From assembly GCA_026075535.2 (NCBI GenBank), contig AP026538.1, positions 8,928,001 to 8,992,000 of the forward strand: a stretch of 64,000 nt of DNA, read 5' to 3'. Source of the stretch: Tricholoma matsutake. Lineage: Eukaryota > Basidiomycota > Agaricomycetes > Agaricales > Tricholomataceae. Positions 33,129-43,334 of the stretch are shown piece after piece; position 1 is the first letter of the stretch, and each line of letters opens with the position of its first letter. The notes beneath the pieces were generated by a model that worked only from the letters and a program-made list of their open reading frames with translations, did no database searches and was not told the DNA's origin. Position numbers and translations under genes: made by a program.

Positions 33129-35405
33129 TTGGAGGGTCAAGTGGAGATGGATCCTATCAAGGTAAACGGGGTCACAGCTTGGCCGACGCCCACGAACAAG
33201 AAGGAGGTGCAGTCTTTCCTGGGCTTCATCAATTTCTATCAGCGTTTTATCAAGGATTTCTCACATCATGCACGACCACTGTTCGACTTGACAGGAAAGG
33301 AGGCATGGAGGTGGGATAATGCACAACAGGAGGCGTTCGAAAAGCTTAAGGAGATGGTCACTTCCGCTCCGATCCTTACCTTTGCTGATGATTCATGTCC
33401 TTTTCGTGTAGAAGCCAACAGTTCTGACTTTGCAACGGGCGCCGTGTTGTCTCAGCAGTCTCCGGAGGACCAGAAGTGGCATCCTGTTGCGTTCTACTCC
33501 AAAAGCCTTAGTGCTGTAGAGCGAAACTACAAGATCCATGACAAGGAGATGTTGGCGATAATGCGTGCGCTTGAGGAGTGGCAACACTTCCTCAAGGGTG
33601 CCCAACACAAGGTGGAAATTTGGACAGATCACAAGAATCTCGAGTACTTCATGATGGCCAAGAAATTGAATTGTTGTCAAGCTCGTTGGTCCCTGTATCT
33701 ATCTAGATTCGACTTCTCCTTGCACCACCATCCGGGTTGCAGCATGGGGAAGACCGATGCCCTATCCCAACGTGCAGACCATGGGGATGGCAGCGGTGAC
33801 AACCAACACATTGTGCTGTTGCAGCCAGACCTGTTCACCATTCGGGCACTGGAAGGCATCGCACCCCAGGGCGAGGAGCGGGACATCCTACATGACATTC
33901 GTCGCGCAAACCGTAGCGGTTTACATGAGGATGTTGTCGCCCGAGCTGTTAAAGAACTGAGGAAGGGATCAACCCTTTCCTTACGTGCAGCAGAGTGGGC
34001 TGAAAAGGAGGACTTGTTGTATTTCAGGGATCGCATCTATGTTCCCAATGACCCAGACCTTTGCCGGCGCATCATATCCCAACACCATGACTCACAGATT
34101 GCTGGCCACCCTGGACGCTGGAAGACCTTGGAGCTCACCTCACGGAACTATTGGTGGCCACAAATGTCACGGCTCATTGGTCAGTATTGTCGCACTTGTG
34201 ACCTTTGCTTATGCACCAAGGTTCCTCATCGCAAGCCTATTGGTGAGCTACACCCTCTTCCTGTTCCAGAGAGTCATTGGGATGTCGTCAGCGTCGACTT
34301 TGTGGTGGAATTGCCAGAGTCAAATGGGTTTGATGCAGTGATGTGCACAGTTGACTCAGTGGGAAAACGCGCTCACTTCATTCCCACTCACACCACTGTC
34401 AGTGCCCTAGGTGCCGCTCGACTCTACCTCCACCACATGTGGAAATTACATGGACTTCCTGGTGGCTTCCTCTCGGATCGTGGCCCTCAGTTCATGGCAG
34501 AGTTCACTCGTGAGCTGTACCGACTCCTGGGGATCAAACTCCTCGCTTCAACCACTTATCACCCACAAACTGATGGCCAGACGGAGCGAGTCAACCAGGA
34601 ACTGGAGCAGTACATCCGCCTCTTTGTCAATGAATGCCAGGACAATTGGGATGATCTCCTTCCTTTGGCCGAGTTCGGATACAACAACCATGTCCATGCT
34701 TCCACTCAACAGACCCCTTTCCTCTTAGACACTGGACGACATCCACGCATGGGATTTGAACCTCGCCAAACTCCCTCACACATCGAGATGGTGAATGAGT
34801 TCACAGAATGCATGAGGGATAGCTTGGAGGAGGCAAGGGCAGCCTTAGCAAAGGCGAAGGATGACATGGCACGATTTTACAACCAACACCACTCCCCAAC
34901 CCCTCAGTACAAGGTTGGTGATCGAGTTTATCTTGACTCCAGTGACGTCTCCACTACATGTCCATCCAAGAAACTCGCTCATCACTTCTTGGGACCTTTC
35001 CCCATTGTCAAGTGCGTTGGAACGCATGCCTATCGTCTACGCCTCCCAGCCTCCATGTCCAGACTCCATCCCGTCTTCCATGTTGTCAAATTGCTTCCAG
35101 CTCCTTCAGATCCATTCCCGGGATGCCATTCACACCCACCACCACCACCTACAGTGATCGAGGGAGAACCCCAATATGAAGTCGAGTCAATCTTGGACAG
35201 CCATTTGTGTCGAGGAAAACTCCAGTATTTGGTACATTGGAAGGGTTATGGGTATGAGGAGAACTCATGGGTCGAAGAGTCTGACGTAAATGCCCCTCGG
35301 TTAATCAAGGAATTCCACCGATGGCACACTGCTGCACTGCGTCGCATTCAAGTCATGGACTTTGGTCGTATGCGATTTCGAATGCATCGGGGCAATGCAT
35401 CTTAG
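33129..35405 (+). CDS. Gypsy-2 RNase H, integrase and chromodomain (758-codon open frame)
   Basis: This is the longest uninterrupted frame in the window. It covers the RT thumb (FLGFINFYQRFIKDFS), RNase H (VEANSSDFATGAVLS, HDKEMLAIMRALEEW, EIWTDHKNLEYF), the integrase zinc finger (SQIAGHPGRWKTLEL, NYWWPQMSRLIGQYCRTCDLC), the integrase core (VSVDFVVELPE, GFLSDRGPQF, YHPQTDGQTERVNQELEQ) and a chromodomain (YEVESILDSHLCRG, QYLVHWKGYGYEENSWVEE). Unlike the upstream parts it has no stop, though the polyprotein as a whole is broken. It ends eight bases before the 3' LTR. Confidence 0.95.
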   Translation: MEGQVEMDPIKVNGVTAWPTPTNKKEVQSFLGFINFYQRFIKDFSHHARPLFDLTGKEAWRWDNAQQEAFEKLKEMVTSAPILTFADDSCPFRVEANSSDFATGAVLSQQSPEDQKWHPVAFYSKSLSAVERNYKIHDKEMLAIMRALEEWQHFLKGAQHKVEIWTDHKNLEYFMMAKKLNCCQARWSLYLSRFDFSLHHHPGCSMGKTDALSQRADHGDGSGDNQHIVLLQPDLFTIRALEGIAPQGEERDILHDIRRANRSGLHEDVVARAVKELRKGSTLSLRAAEWAEKEDLLYFRDRIYVPNDPDLCRRIISQHHDSQIAGHPGRWKTLELTSRNYWWPQMSRLIGQYCRTCDLCLCTKVPHRKPIGELHPLPVPESHWDVVSVDFVVELPESNGFDAVMCTVDSVGKRAHFIPTHTTVSALGAARLYLHHMWKLHGLPGGFLSDRGPQFMAEFTRELYRLLGIKLLASTTYHPQTDGQTERVNQELEQYIRLFVNECQDNWDDLLPLAEFGYNNHVHASTQQTPFLLDTGRHPRMGFEPRQTPSHIEMVNEFTECMRDSLEEARAALAKAKDDMARFYNQHHSPTPQYKVGDRVYLDSSDVSTTCPSKKLAHHFLGPFPIVKCVGTHAYRLRLPASMSRLHPVFHVVKLLPAPSDPFPGCHSHPPPPPTVIEGEPQYEVESILDSHLCRGKLQYLVHWKGYGYEENSWVEESDVNAPRLIKEFHRWHTAALRRIQVMDFGRMRFRMHRGNAS

Positions 35406-35413
35406 AGAGGGGG

Positions 35414-35844
35414 TGAACTATAAGGGCAACCTAAGCCTCTAGCAAAGGGAAATCCAAAGTTAAAATTATACTACATAATACAGGCATTGGGGACACACCT
35501 AGCAAAGGGAAATCCGAAGAGAAAACTCTAAGGATCCCCTTGCTGATGCCCAGTATATGTGAAGACAACAAAAATCAAATATAACCTAAAAATAGAAAAA
35601 GGCAGAGATAGGCAGATCAAGGCTGCCGAATGACATCATACCAAGGGGTATGTGTTGGAAGGGGTACTCTGCCTCTAAATATAAAAGTGTCAACATGTAC
35701 AAACATGATAGCAAGGGAAAATTAGTAATAAAATCCGGAAAAATCATAGAAAATGAAGAATAGAAGGAAATGAGGTGGGGAAAAATATAGGATGAACATA
35801 AAAAATAGGAAAAACACACAGGGCACCCCCCTAGTCCCCTTACA
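35414..35844 (+). repeat. Gypsy-2 right LTR
   Basis: 431 bp, starting TGAACTATAAGGGC directly after the purine tract AGAGAGGGGG (35404-35413) and ending CCCCTTACA. This is the expected 3' LTR position and orientation for the plus-strand coding body. Confidence 0.9.
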
Positions 35845-35849
35845 GAAGG

Positions 35850-35943
35850 GAAGAATCCGGAATCCTCCTATTTACATAGTAAATAAGGTATCAAAGAAAG
35901 ATGCGTACAAACAAGTGTCAAGATTACATAAGCCAGGCTTACA
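35850..35943 (-). repeat. Gypsy-3 3' LTR, second segment
   Basis: 94 bp completing the split LTR. The first five bases after Gypsy-2 (35845-35849, GAAGG) are the duplicated target. On the minus strand it begins TGTAAGCC, right after the purine tract. Confidence 0.95.
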
Positions 35944-35982
35944 CCCTCCCACACTTAAAAAAGTGTCTCTATCCAGCAGCAG

Positions 35983-36440
35983 TCACAAAAACCCAACATC
36001 AACCAGTAACATCAGGTGCATTAAAAAACCCAGTGGGAAAAAGCTACTGTGTTTCCTCTGCCTTACCAGCACTTCGCAATTTTCGAGTTCTCGTTGAGGG
36101 AGCCATAGGTTGTCGCTCTCGGAGTATCCTGACCATCTAACAAGGTATTGGAATCCACGTCCCCTTTTGCGCTCATCGACGATTTTCTCGATGTGGTATT
36201 CTTCCAGACCATCGTCGGTCATAACTGGGCCAGGCCATTCCATTTCTCGAGAAGGGAAAAGCTCTGCATCATTTTCATTGTGTCACTTCAGTAGGGAAGC
36301 ATGGAAGGTAGGAAACACATTCAGGGAGTTCAGCAATAGTAGAGTGTATGACGAAGTCTCTGGAAACACTTTTGTAACCAAGTACGGTCCATTGAATTGA
36401 GGAAAAAAATTTGCCACTCTAGACTTGTCTCCCACTTTAA
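35983..36440 (-). pseudogene. Gypsy-3 integrase tail and chromodomain
   Basis: After KFFPQFNGPYLVTKVFPETS the sequence runs to LLK, a TGA (36283-36285), HNENDAELFPSREMEWPGP and a chromodomain: EYHIEKIVDERKRG, QYLVRWSGYSESDNLW. Chromodomains steer integration to marked chromatin. The element's own preference cannot be told from sequence alone. Confidence 0.85.
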
Positions 36441-36444
36441 ATTC

Positions 36445-38028
36445 TCACCGGCGGTGAAGCGTTGCAAGCATGACTTTGTCACCAACTAGGTACACATCTT
36501 CATGCCCTCGCGATTTGTTTGCAAAGAATGCTTGCATAATTTTTGCGCCAATCAAAGCATCTTTTGCTTCATCGACATCGCATTCAATTTGTGATATTAT
36601 CATGCATGCAGCAGTTTCTTCCGGAGTGTCATCACACACTATTCCAGGTATTAAAGGCAGAATAATTTGTGGGCTTTGCCCCATTCTGATCTGGAATCCA
36701 GAGAATCCTGTTGATCCATTTACCGAGTTCATCATGTGGAACTGGATGATAGGTAATGCTCGGACCCAACCTTTCTGGTTGCGTTCAACATGAAAGTGCA
36801 CGCATTGGTTCAGAGTCTTGTTAGTGCATTCACTTGCACCATCAGTCTGAGGGTGGTATGATGTGGACATTTTCAGATGTACCCCGGTCAATGAATGTAG
36901 TGCTTTCCAGAATTTTGACATGAACAATTTATCGCGGTCAGATATCAGTTCCAATGGTAGTCCATTCTCACAGTACCATTCATTGAAAAATATCAGTGCC
37001 AGCTTTGGCGCCATGATATCTGTGCGTGTTGGGATGAGGCAGATATCAGAGCCCAGCCTATCTGTTATCGTCAGAATGCAATCAAATCCTTCATCTTCGG
37101 GGAGCGGCCCCATGAAGTCTAGGCATACAGAATCACCACACTTCTCAGGGATAGGTAATGGATGCAGTGGCCCTTTGGCCTTCGATGTGCCACTTTTGTT
37201 ATGCTGGCACTCGGAGCACGCTGGTATGTATGCATTCTCTAGATCTTTTTGCATGTTGGGCCAATAGTAACAATTTCTGATGCTTGCATAAGATTTGTCT
37301 GCACTGAAATGTCCCAGCAAGTCATGTGCCAGGCGGAACAGGTCCTCACGCAGCCACCCATATCTGGGGACTACTAGTCGGTCTTCTAAGTACCACAATT
37401 CATTAACCATGTGCACGTCAGGCAAGCTACAGGTCACTTCACTCAATTTTTTACAGAAGTCATTGTGTTTGTATCCTTCTTGAACATCATTCAGGAAGGA
37501 TTCGTCAGAGCATATACTGAGGATTGCATTGCAAGAGTTAGGTTGGTCACCAAGTAGGTCTGAGCACCATTTCTTTAGTGCGCGCACAATCGTGAGCATT
37601 TCTTTCTCATGGACTGGGTAGTTCTTCTGCGCATCTTTCAGTTGCATCAAGTCAAACGCCACCAGATGGGCAGTCTCCCAAGTTGGGCCCCAGCTAAGTA
37701 CAGTGCCAGTTCTCCAGTCACTTGCATCGCAAGTCACAAAGATTTTATTTTGGCCAGGAAGCATGTGATCAATGACTGTCAAGCATTCCCAGCTAACAAT
37801 GAGCACTTTTATAGCTTCGAAAGCATTTTGGTGCACATTTGACCAAGGGGGGAAATTCTTTTCACTTTCTGTTGTAGTCAAAGGTGTAAGGACTGACATG
37901 TGGTCTGCCAGGTGAGGTAGAAAAGCAGCAATGTATCGTACAAGGCCCAAGAAGCTATGGACATTGCTTGTAGACTTTGGGACTGGCCAATTCAATATTT
38001 TTGTCCACCTTTGAGGAACAAGCTTCAA
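36445..38028 (-). pseudogene. Gypsy-3 RNase H and integrase
   Basis: The RNase H-like start reads SFLGLVRYIAAFLP, FVTCDASDW and NYPVHEKEMLTIVRALKKW. The integrase zinc region holds RNCYYWPNMQ and CSECQHNKS. The catalytic triad lies in LDFMGPLPED, LISDRDKLF and the ASECTNKTLNQ segment after YHPQTDG. The frame closes at TGA 36445-36447 in LHRR-stop-EFKVGDK, where arginine is expected. Confidence 0.9.
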
Positions 38029-39142
38029 TCCCTTGCTGTGAGATGCGGTGCCCCAGAAAGATCAATTTGCTCAGATATAATTTTGATTTCTTAGGGTTGC
38101 AGTACAGCTGAGCCTCGCGAAGCGCTGTCATAACTTGTTCAATGTGCCTCGTGTGTTCCTCTACAGAGTTTGACCAGATAATAATGTCATCCAAATAGAT
38201 GTGAGCAAATATTCCAAGGAAGCGTCTGAGTGCAGCCATTACCCGTCACTGATGCATGGGCGGTGCATTTCAAAGACCTTGCGGCATTACAGTCCATTCA
38301 TATAGCCCGAGCAGAGTTGTCACCACAGTCAATCCTATGCTCTCTGGGTCCATCTTAGTATGGAAGAAACTGTCTGTCATGTCTAGTTTACTCCAGATTT
38401 TGCCGCACCCAGCATCAGCAAGAATGTCATCTATACGCGGAAGCGGGTGAGAGTCCATGACAGTGTTGGTGTTTAGCTGTCGATAGTTGTTTACCCAGCA
38501 AGGCAAATCTGTTGGGTCTGCCTTTAGAACCAAGAAAGCTGGAGAGGCATGAGCGGAAGAGGATGGACAGATGCGACCTGCATCTAAGTGTTGTTGAATA
38601 AGTATGCTCCATGCCTCATGGAATTTATATGGGCAGGAGTAACTCCTTGTGGTAATCGTTTTCCCAGCATCTTTCAAGCTGATTTTGCACAAGACTTCAT
38701 TTGGCATTTTATCAACGTGCAGAATTGGCTTGAAAACATCAGAGTAATCATCTTTGATCTTTGAGCCAAGCTTTTTCAGTTGTTCTTCAGCAGCGAGTTG
38801 CTCAACGCGTACTTGTATCACAGCTATGATATCTATTCCTATAAGTTTTTCACAGCGTGCATCAACCCAAGGTTGTTGTGACTCGCAAATAGCTTTCAGT
38901 TCTCTAATAAGTAGTTTACAGTAGGCTTTAACAGTTGCAATCACATCGCAAATTTTCATTTTTACTGCAGGTATTACATGTGGAGTAGGGTGTAGAAGGT
39001 CGAAGTTGCAGCTGGAATCTATTGCAGTATTGTTACAGGCATTGATGACAATCTTATTATGAGAAAGGAAAGGAAGTCCCAGAATGACTGGATGGCAAAG
39101 CTTTGGCGCAATGAGCGCGCAGACAGTATGAGCGGAATACAA
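37955..39142 (-). pseudogene. Gypsy-3 reverse transcriptase
   Basis: Motifs include NYRQLNTNTVMDSHPLPRID, WSKLDMTDSFFHTKMD, GLYEWTVMPQGL and the catalytic IYLDDIIIWS. Two TGA codons at 38270-38272 and 38247-38249 sit exactly where MPQGLR and MHQRR would be expected. A frameshift near 38030 moves the thumb/RNase H part to the next frame. Confidence 0.9.
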
Positions 39143-39148
39143 GTTGTT

Positions 39149-39526
39149 TCAATCATGCAGTTTAAGTTTGACCCAATGGGTGAGAGAGACATTGGCAGAG
39201 CCAGAAGATTGGTCAAAAAATGCACCAGAGACAGGGAACGGGCAGGGAAGCAGGCAAATAGGCAAGTGCAGACAATAAGCTAGTTCTGCCTCAATCAAAA
39301 CTGCAGGAGAGCCATGATCAATTAGTGCAGAAATTTCAATACGAGAGAGAGCAGCGGAATGGAGGCTGTCTACAGTGCACTTCCATACAAGGTGTGGCAT
39401 GAAGAAAGGAACACGGGTGCTTACCGAGTCATTTGAGTCACAAGAGAGATCACTATCGCCCCCGCCAAGGATAGAGCTATCATTCGGCGGGTGCACTGAA
39501 GCGATAGGATACGTCAACATTCCCAA
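39149..39526 (-). pseudogene. Gypsy-3 protease region
   Basis: ISALIDHGSPAVLIEAELA corresponds to the retropepsin active-site segment; the usual Asp-Ser/Thr-Gly reads Asp-His-Gly. It would cleave the Gag-Pol polyprotein. The frame ends at TGA 39149-39151 and continues in the same frame into RT, with arginine expected at the stop. Confidence 0.75.
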
Positions 39527-41022
39527 TACACTCGCAATAGGCAGGGCAGGGGAGGTGGAGCAGCAGAAGGTTGAGGTGGAGCAGGGGCGTAAATCCCATT
39601 CGACGAGGTAGTGTTGACAGTGCCGACAGTCGAGATGTATTCTTCTCTCGGAATTGGCAGAGTCAGCAATTTAGCATGCTTGCATGCTTCATTCACTGCC
39701 ACCATAGAACATTCAACATACCCATTCCCACTAGGGAATTCGCAGGCATGACCATCGGGCATGTAGAAACCTTGGCACTTCTTGCAACCATTATAAGTTT
39801 CCAGGTACTTTCTCTCGGGATCCATCAATTTGGGTGGATGGGTGGTTGACGACATAGCTTGTACATGGGAGGTGGTCACAGCTTGTGTTCGATTGTACGG
39901 TGCCCATCTCGAGCTCTCAGCGAGGCCTACTGCTGAGCTTGAGTGCTTCAGGCTTCTAGCTGCATCTTCGGCATCCTGCTTGCAAGCATTTCTATCCTTG
40001 ATGAGCTTTTGATCGAGCTTTGTTAATGTATCAATGAAAGACTGTAGTCTCTCCTCAGATTTGAGCACATCCGAGGCTGCTTTCGCAACCACGGCTGTAG
40101 CAGCAGCATCCAGGTCTGCGATAGCGTTAATGAGCTCTCCCTCTTCATCATCGGAGGACTCATGGTTGTCCTTCCATCGATCAAAAGCAGCAGCGAGTTC
40201 AGTGGAAATGTTCGATTCAATCTGAGTGCGTAGTTGAGCAGGAGAAAGGTGGTATTGAGATCCTTTTAGCAGCAGGTTATCACGGCGCATAGAGTCAATG
40301 AAGTCGGAGAAAGGGGTTTTGTTCTGTTTTGTAGAGCGAACTTTCTGGGCCAAGTCCTGCTGCCATTGTTTTGGCAACCAATGGGAGCATACTTTGATCA
40401 TGAAGTCGGTGAAGGAGAGCCCCGACAGGAGTTCCTGCTGAGACTGGTACCAATCAGAGAACATGGGATCTTCAAAAGAGTAGACAATGTGGTCTACAAA
40501 TCATGCAGTGTCAAGGCCATCTTTGTTGTGAAGATATCCACGTGCGTGGTGTTCAAATTGGTGAAGAAGTTTGGGTGTCATATTCCCAGCAGAGATCATT
40601 GGTCATTTTCCATTGTTCAGCCTCAGTATAGCGACAGAGGAGGCAAGAGACATGTTTGTTATCAAAGGAGTGATTTGGTACTCATCAGACGATTCAGACA
40701 AGGATCGTTTACATCTGGGTACAATGGAGGAGGTAGGGAAGGTGGTGCTGTTTGCTACGATGGGGGCAGGAGGTGCAGTGGTGCTTGTATGCACGTTGTT
40801 TGCTACAACGGAGGCAGGAGGTGTAGTGGTGGCTATATGTGCATCAAATGTGACGACGGAGGCAGCGGGTGTATGATCGGATATATGCGCGTTGTTTGCT
40901 ACGACAGAGGCAGGAGTCGGCATTAGAGCAAACACGTTTGCGATGGCATCAGGTGCTAAGGCATTCTGCGCCCTACTACATGTAGTAAGTGGGATCTGTA
41001 CCATAGGTTTTCGAGACAGCAT
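39514..41022 (-). pseudogene. Gypsy-3 Gag
   Basis: The N-terminal part (40603-41022) has a repeated Ala-Ser-Val-Val-Ala-Asn-Asn-x-His unit. The central part reads NMTPKLLHQFEHHARGYL and MFSDWYQSQQELLSG, then RDNLLLKGSQYHLSPAQL, a Gag-like helical block. A Cys/His stretch follows with the phrase CKKCQGFYMPDGHACEFP, probably metal-binding. In-frame TGAs are at 40603-40605 (tryptophan expected) and 40501-40503 (arginine expected). Confidence 0.8.
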
Positions 41023-41093
41023 TACACTGTTGTTATAACAGAGTTTGTAAGTTTCAAAGAAATTACACGTCGTTGTTTAGATTTAAAAAAAAG

Positions 41094-41354
41094 TGGAAGC
41101 CTAGCCCATAGTTGGGCTAGGAAACACTGGAGAGAGGGAAGAAAAGGGAGAGAAAAGAGGAACTCACTACTAATCATGCGATATAACAAGACAACGACGT
41201 GTTATTAGAAATGAGGAACAATACAAAAGCAGATTTCTAGGGAAGCGAGAAGGGGGAAGGGAAGAATCCAGAATCCTCCTATTTACGTAGTAAATAAGGT
41301 ATCGAAGAAAGATGCTTACAAACAAGTGTCAAGATTACATAAGCCAGGCTTACA
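41094..41354 (-). repeat. Gypsy-3 5' LTR
   Basis: 261 bp. On the minus strand it begins TGTAAGCCTGG and ends GGCTTCCA. It is the uninterrupted copy and shows the empty target of Gypsy-2 (single GAAGG). Confidence 0.95.
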
Positions 41355-41359
41355 TGCAG

Positions 41360-41851
41360 TGCTTATTATGTAGCAGGTAAAATTTGTTAGCCATGCCTGG
41401 TACTTTTAGGTTTCTATCTTATTTAACACAATCATTGCATGAACGATGCAGCATTAGAATGCCAAGGGTTTAAATGAAAGCAGTGAAAATTGGTGATTGA
41501 TTGGTAAAGCAAAAATGCAGAAAGAACAATAAAAAAATCATAGCAGTACATATTTGTGACATCAATGAGAAATCAGAGAATAATCATTAAACAGCTGGAT
41601 GCGAGAATGTGGTGGTTTCAGTTGCATTCGGGCATTTCTTTTCATTCAGCCATTTTTGGCTTATTTCCGACTCGATATTTTGTCGTCACCTCAGTCGTTT
41701 GGCTATGCACAAACACAATTTATTATTAGTTCGGCTGTCACCACACACTTCGTTAAATGAAGTTCACTGTTCAGACTTTCAACCACTGTTAATGTCACAT
41801 GATTATTCCAAAGCATGTGACAATTATGATAGGTTATTTTCCTCCTTTATA
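41360..41851. other. Remainder of the Mutator-like element, no gene
   Basis: AT-rich sequence between Gypsy-3 and the MITE. The open frame at 41609-41920 has no motif and runs into the MITE; I do not support it. The 8-bp MITE target CCTTTATA ends this stretch (41844-41851). Confidence 0.5.
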
Positions 41852-42105
41852 AGGACCCCCAAAAGTGCCTATGAATGTATGTTCCACAAATGTCCACTTT
41901 TATCTGGACAATGGCGGTGATCGGGCCATATCTGGAAGGGTTATGGCTAGGCACGGGTGTAGAAATGCATTCTTTTGACAATTCGATCACTGATCTGGAT
42001 TCACATCATTGATAATCCAGCAGGACTATGCTGTTCCTAGAAATGTGCCTGGATCATCCAGATAAGTGCCTGGAACATACATCCAAGTTACTTTTTGGGG
42101 GTCCT
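41852..42105. mobile_element. hAT-like MITE with 8-bp target duplication
   Basis: 254 bp. Left terminus AGGACCCCCAAAAGTGCC...GTATGTTCCA; the right terminus is its imperfect inverse ending TTTTTGGGGGTCCT (arms about 35 bp). A perfect 8-bp duplication CCTTTATA flanks it at 41844-41851 and 42106-42113. Eight-base duplications are typical of hAT elements. It has no coding capacity. Confidence 0.85.
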
Positions 42106-42522
42106 CCTTTATAATGCCTTGTCAAATATCTAGGCACTTCCAGGAGCTTAGGAAGATGGAACGAAGTTGATTCCATAGGTTACTGGTAAAAATTTCCTTT
42201 TTTGGTGAAGTTTATTCTTTTTATTATGGGCGATCAATTTGATGTAACCTCGAATTTATCACAGGATCATGCAGCTAACCAAAAGGAGTCGATTGCACTA
42301 TTTTTCATGATTTTACCGATTTTTTTCAGGGGGCAGCCAAATTTTTGAGGTTACCTAACCCAAATTTTTTAAAATAGGGAAATCGGCTCGTAGAATTATC
42401 CTCGTTAGGCTCTATTCTACACGTCTTGACAATTTTTGAGGGCTCCGGATGTTTGTGCCGGCTTCCAAAATTGGGTCACCAAAAATTGTCGTGTTTGTTT
42501 GTCCGCAACTGTAGTAGGCGAG

Positions 42523-42631
42523 CAACTGTCGTAGACAGACTGGAAGAACTGAGTTTGAATTCATGGAGGTGCGCGAATTATATCACGTGTATTCACATGA
42601 TCACATGTGTTGAACCTCCCCTAAACACGCT
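42523..42631. repeat. Inner inverted repeat, left arm
   Basis: About 109 bp containing CGTAGACAGACTGG, TTTGAATTCATG and CATGTGTTGAACCTCCCC. The inverse lies at 43232-43334, differing by a 10-bp indel and a few bases. Both arms lie inside the Mutator-like element; they may be the inner part of its terminal repeats or of a nested relative. Confidence 0.8.
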
Positions 42632-42744
42632 CGCGTTCCGAAGTTCCGTGCCGCGTATTCTCCAACTTGAAACAACCGCCGCCCGTGTATTGTTATGCTT
42701 CAGCTCTTCAAGGTCCTTGATGGATAGCCTCACATATCGCGAAG

Positions 42745-43020
42745 ATGACAGTCAATATTCTCCTGGTTCTGCTTTCTCTTTTTTCCTCTCACTGCGGTCT
42801 ATGCCTTCTGATGCAATACCTGGGGGTACTGGCAGCTATCAGAGCGCTCGATAACAACGAAATAACTGAATATGCATATAAACTTATCTCAGACGAAAAA
42901 CTACCTTCTCGTGACTTCTTGAGGTCATGCAATACAATTGGACTGGATAGTGGACGCAGGGAAGATATCAGATTACCCGAAGAAGTTTACTGCAGTGAGC
43001 TCGAGAAGAAATCATCGTAG
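42745..43020 (+). CDS. Hypothetical 91-residue frame inside the Mutator-like element
   Basis: It starts with a hydrophobic stretch (MTVNILLVLLSLFSS...VLAAIRAL) that could act as a signal or membrane segment. A hydrophilic part follows: DNNEITEYAYKLISDEKLPS and LPEEVYCSELEKKSS. The composition is protein-like, but I recognise nothing. An opposing frame on the minus strand overlaps its 3' end and looks equally plausible. Its position between inverted arms suggests captured or element-specific sequence. Confidence 0.3.
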   Translation: MTVNILLVLLSLFSSHCGLCLLMQYLGVLAAIRALDNNEITEYAYKLISDEKLPSRDFLRSCNTIGLDSGRREDIRLPEEVYCSELEKKSS

Positions 43021-43187
43021 GTCGGGGCCGGGTTCGCATTTTTAAATAACAGATTTTCTTGGATGCGCCGGCGTGCAAGGATGTCGGCAGATGAGGCAGT
43101 TCTTGATACTTCTGGGACCATAGACGCGTAATATGAGCTCTCAAAGATTTCCGTAGGATTTAAGCTAAGCCCCGCTAGCGTTGACAC
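42987..43187 (-). CDS. Hypothetical 66-residue frame or exon inside the Mutator-like element
   Basis: Reads SLNPTEIFESSYYASMVPEV, ILARRRIQENLLFKN and ANPAPTYDDFFSSSLQ before a TAA. It opens without an ATG, so it could be a terminal exon of a gene fragment captured by the element. No family is recognised. Overlaps the plus-strand frame ending at 43020. Confidence 0.3.
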   Translation of the reverse strand: MSTLAGLSLNPTEIFESSYYASMVPEVSRTASSADILARRRIQENLLFKNANPAPTYDDFFSSSLQ

Positions 43188-43231
43188 GCGCGTTGACTGG
43201 CAGGCGCGTTAAGTCGCGTATGTTGAACATT

Positions 43232-43334
43232 AGCGTGTTTAGGGGAGGTTCAACACATGTGATCACACGTGATATAATTCGCGCACCCCCCCATGAATTC
43301 AAACTCAGTTCTGCCAGTCTGTCTACGACAGTTT
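43232..43334. repeat. Inner inverted repeat, right arm
   Basis: Inverse of 42523-42631. It lies about 40 bp inside the right end of the Mutator-like element. Confidence 0.8.

Larger units (their letters stand above)
23600..35844 (+). mobile_element. Gypsy-2, Ty3/gypsy element with inverted terminal repeats
   Basis: Gag-Pol is on the plus strand (30259-35405). A perfect 5-bp duplication GAAGG flanks the outer ends (23595-23599 and 35845-35849), and the intact LTR of Gypsy-3 has one GAAGG at that spot. The terminal repeats of about 430 bp are inverse, not direct: the left begins TGTAAGGGGACTAGG and the right ends with its complement. Net length without Gypsy-1 is about 6.0 kb. Only about 35 bp separate the left arm from the Gag frame, so the 5' leader is probably lost. 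Confidence 0.9.
23433..41354 (-). mobile_element. Gypsy-3, Ty3/gypsy chromovirus-like LTR retrotransposon
   Basis: It is full length and coded on the minus strand, with 261-bp LTRs at both ends. A perfect 5-bp duplication TGCAG flanks it at 23428-23432 and 41355-41359. The left LTR is split by Gypsy-2 (23433-23599 plus 35850-35943, together 261 bp). Net length without the insertion is about 5.7 kb. On the minus strand a purine tract GTGGGAGGG directly precedes the 3' LTR. Gag, protease, RT, RNase H, integrase and chromodomain are all present but broken by stops. Confidence 0.95.

Noticed and set aside
23600..35844. DNA transposon with long terminal inverted repeats carrying a gypsy pol
   Set aside because: The right repeat follows a purine tract, ends TG/CA and has a 5-bp duplication, all typical of an LTR element; an inverted LTR is the simpler reading, though not proven.
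23433..41354. One giant LTR element of 18 kb
   Set aside because: Perfect target duplications and split repeats show three separate elements nested in each other.
41609..41920. 103-codon plus-strand gene
   Set aside because: The frame crosses the left end of the hAT-like MITE and has no motif.
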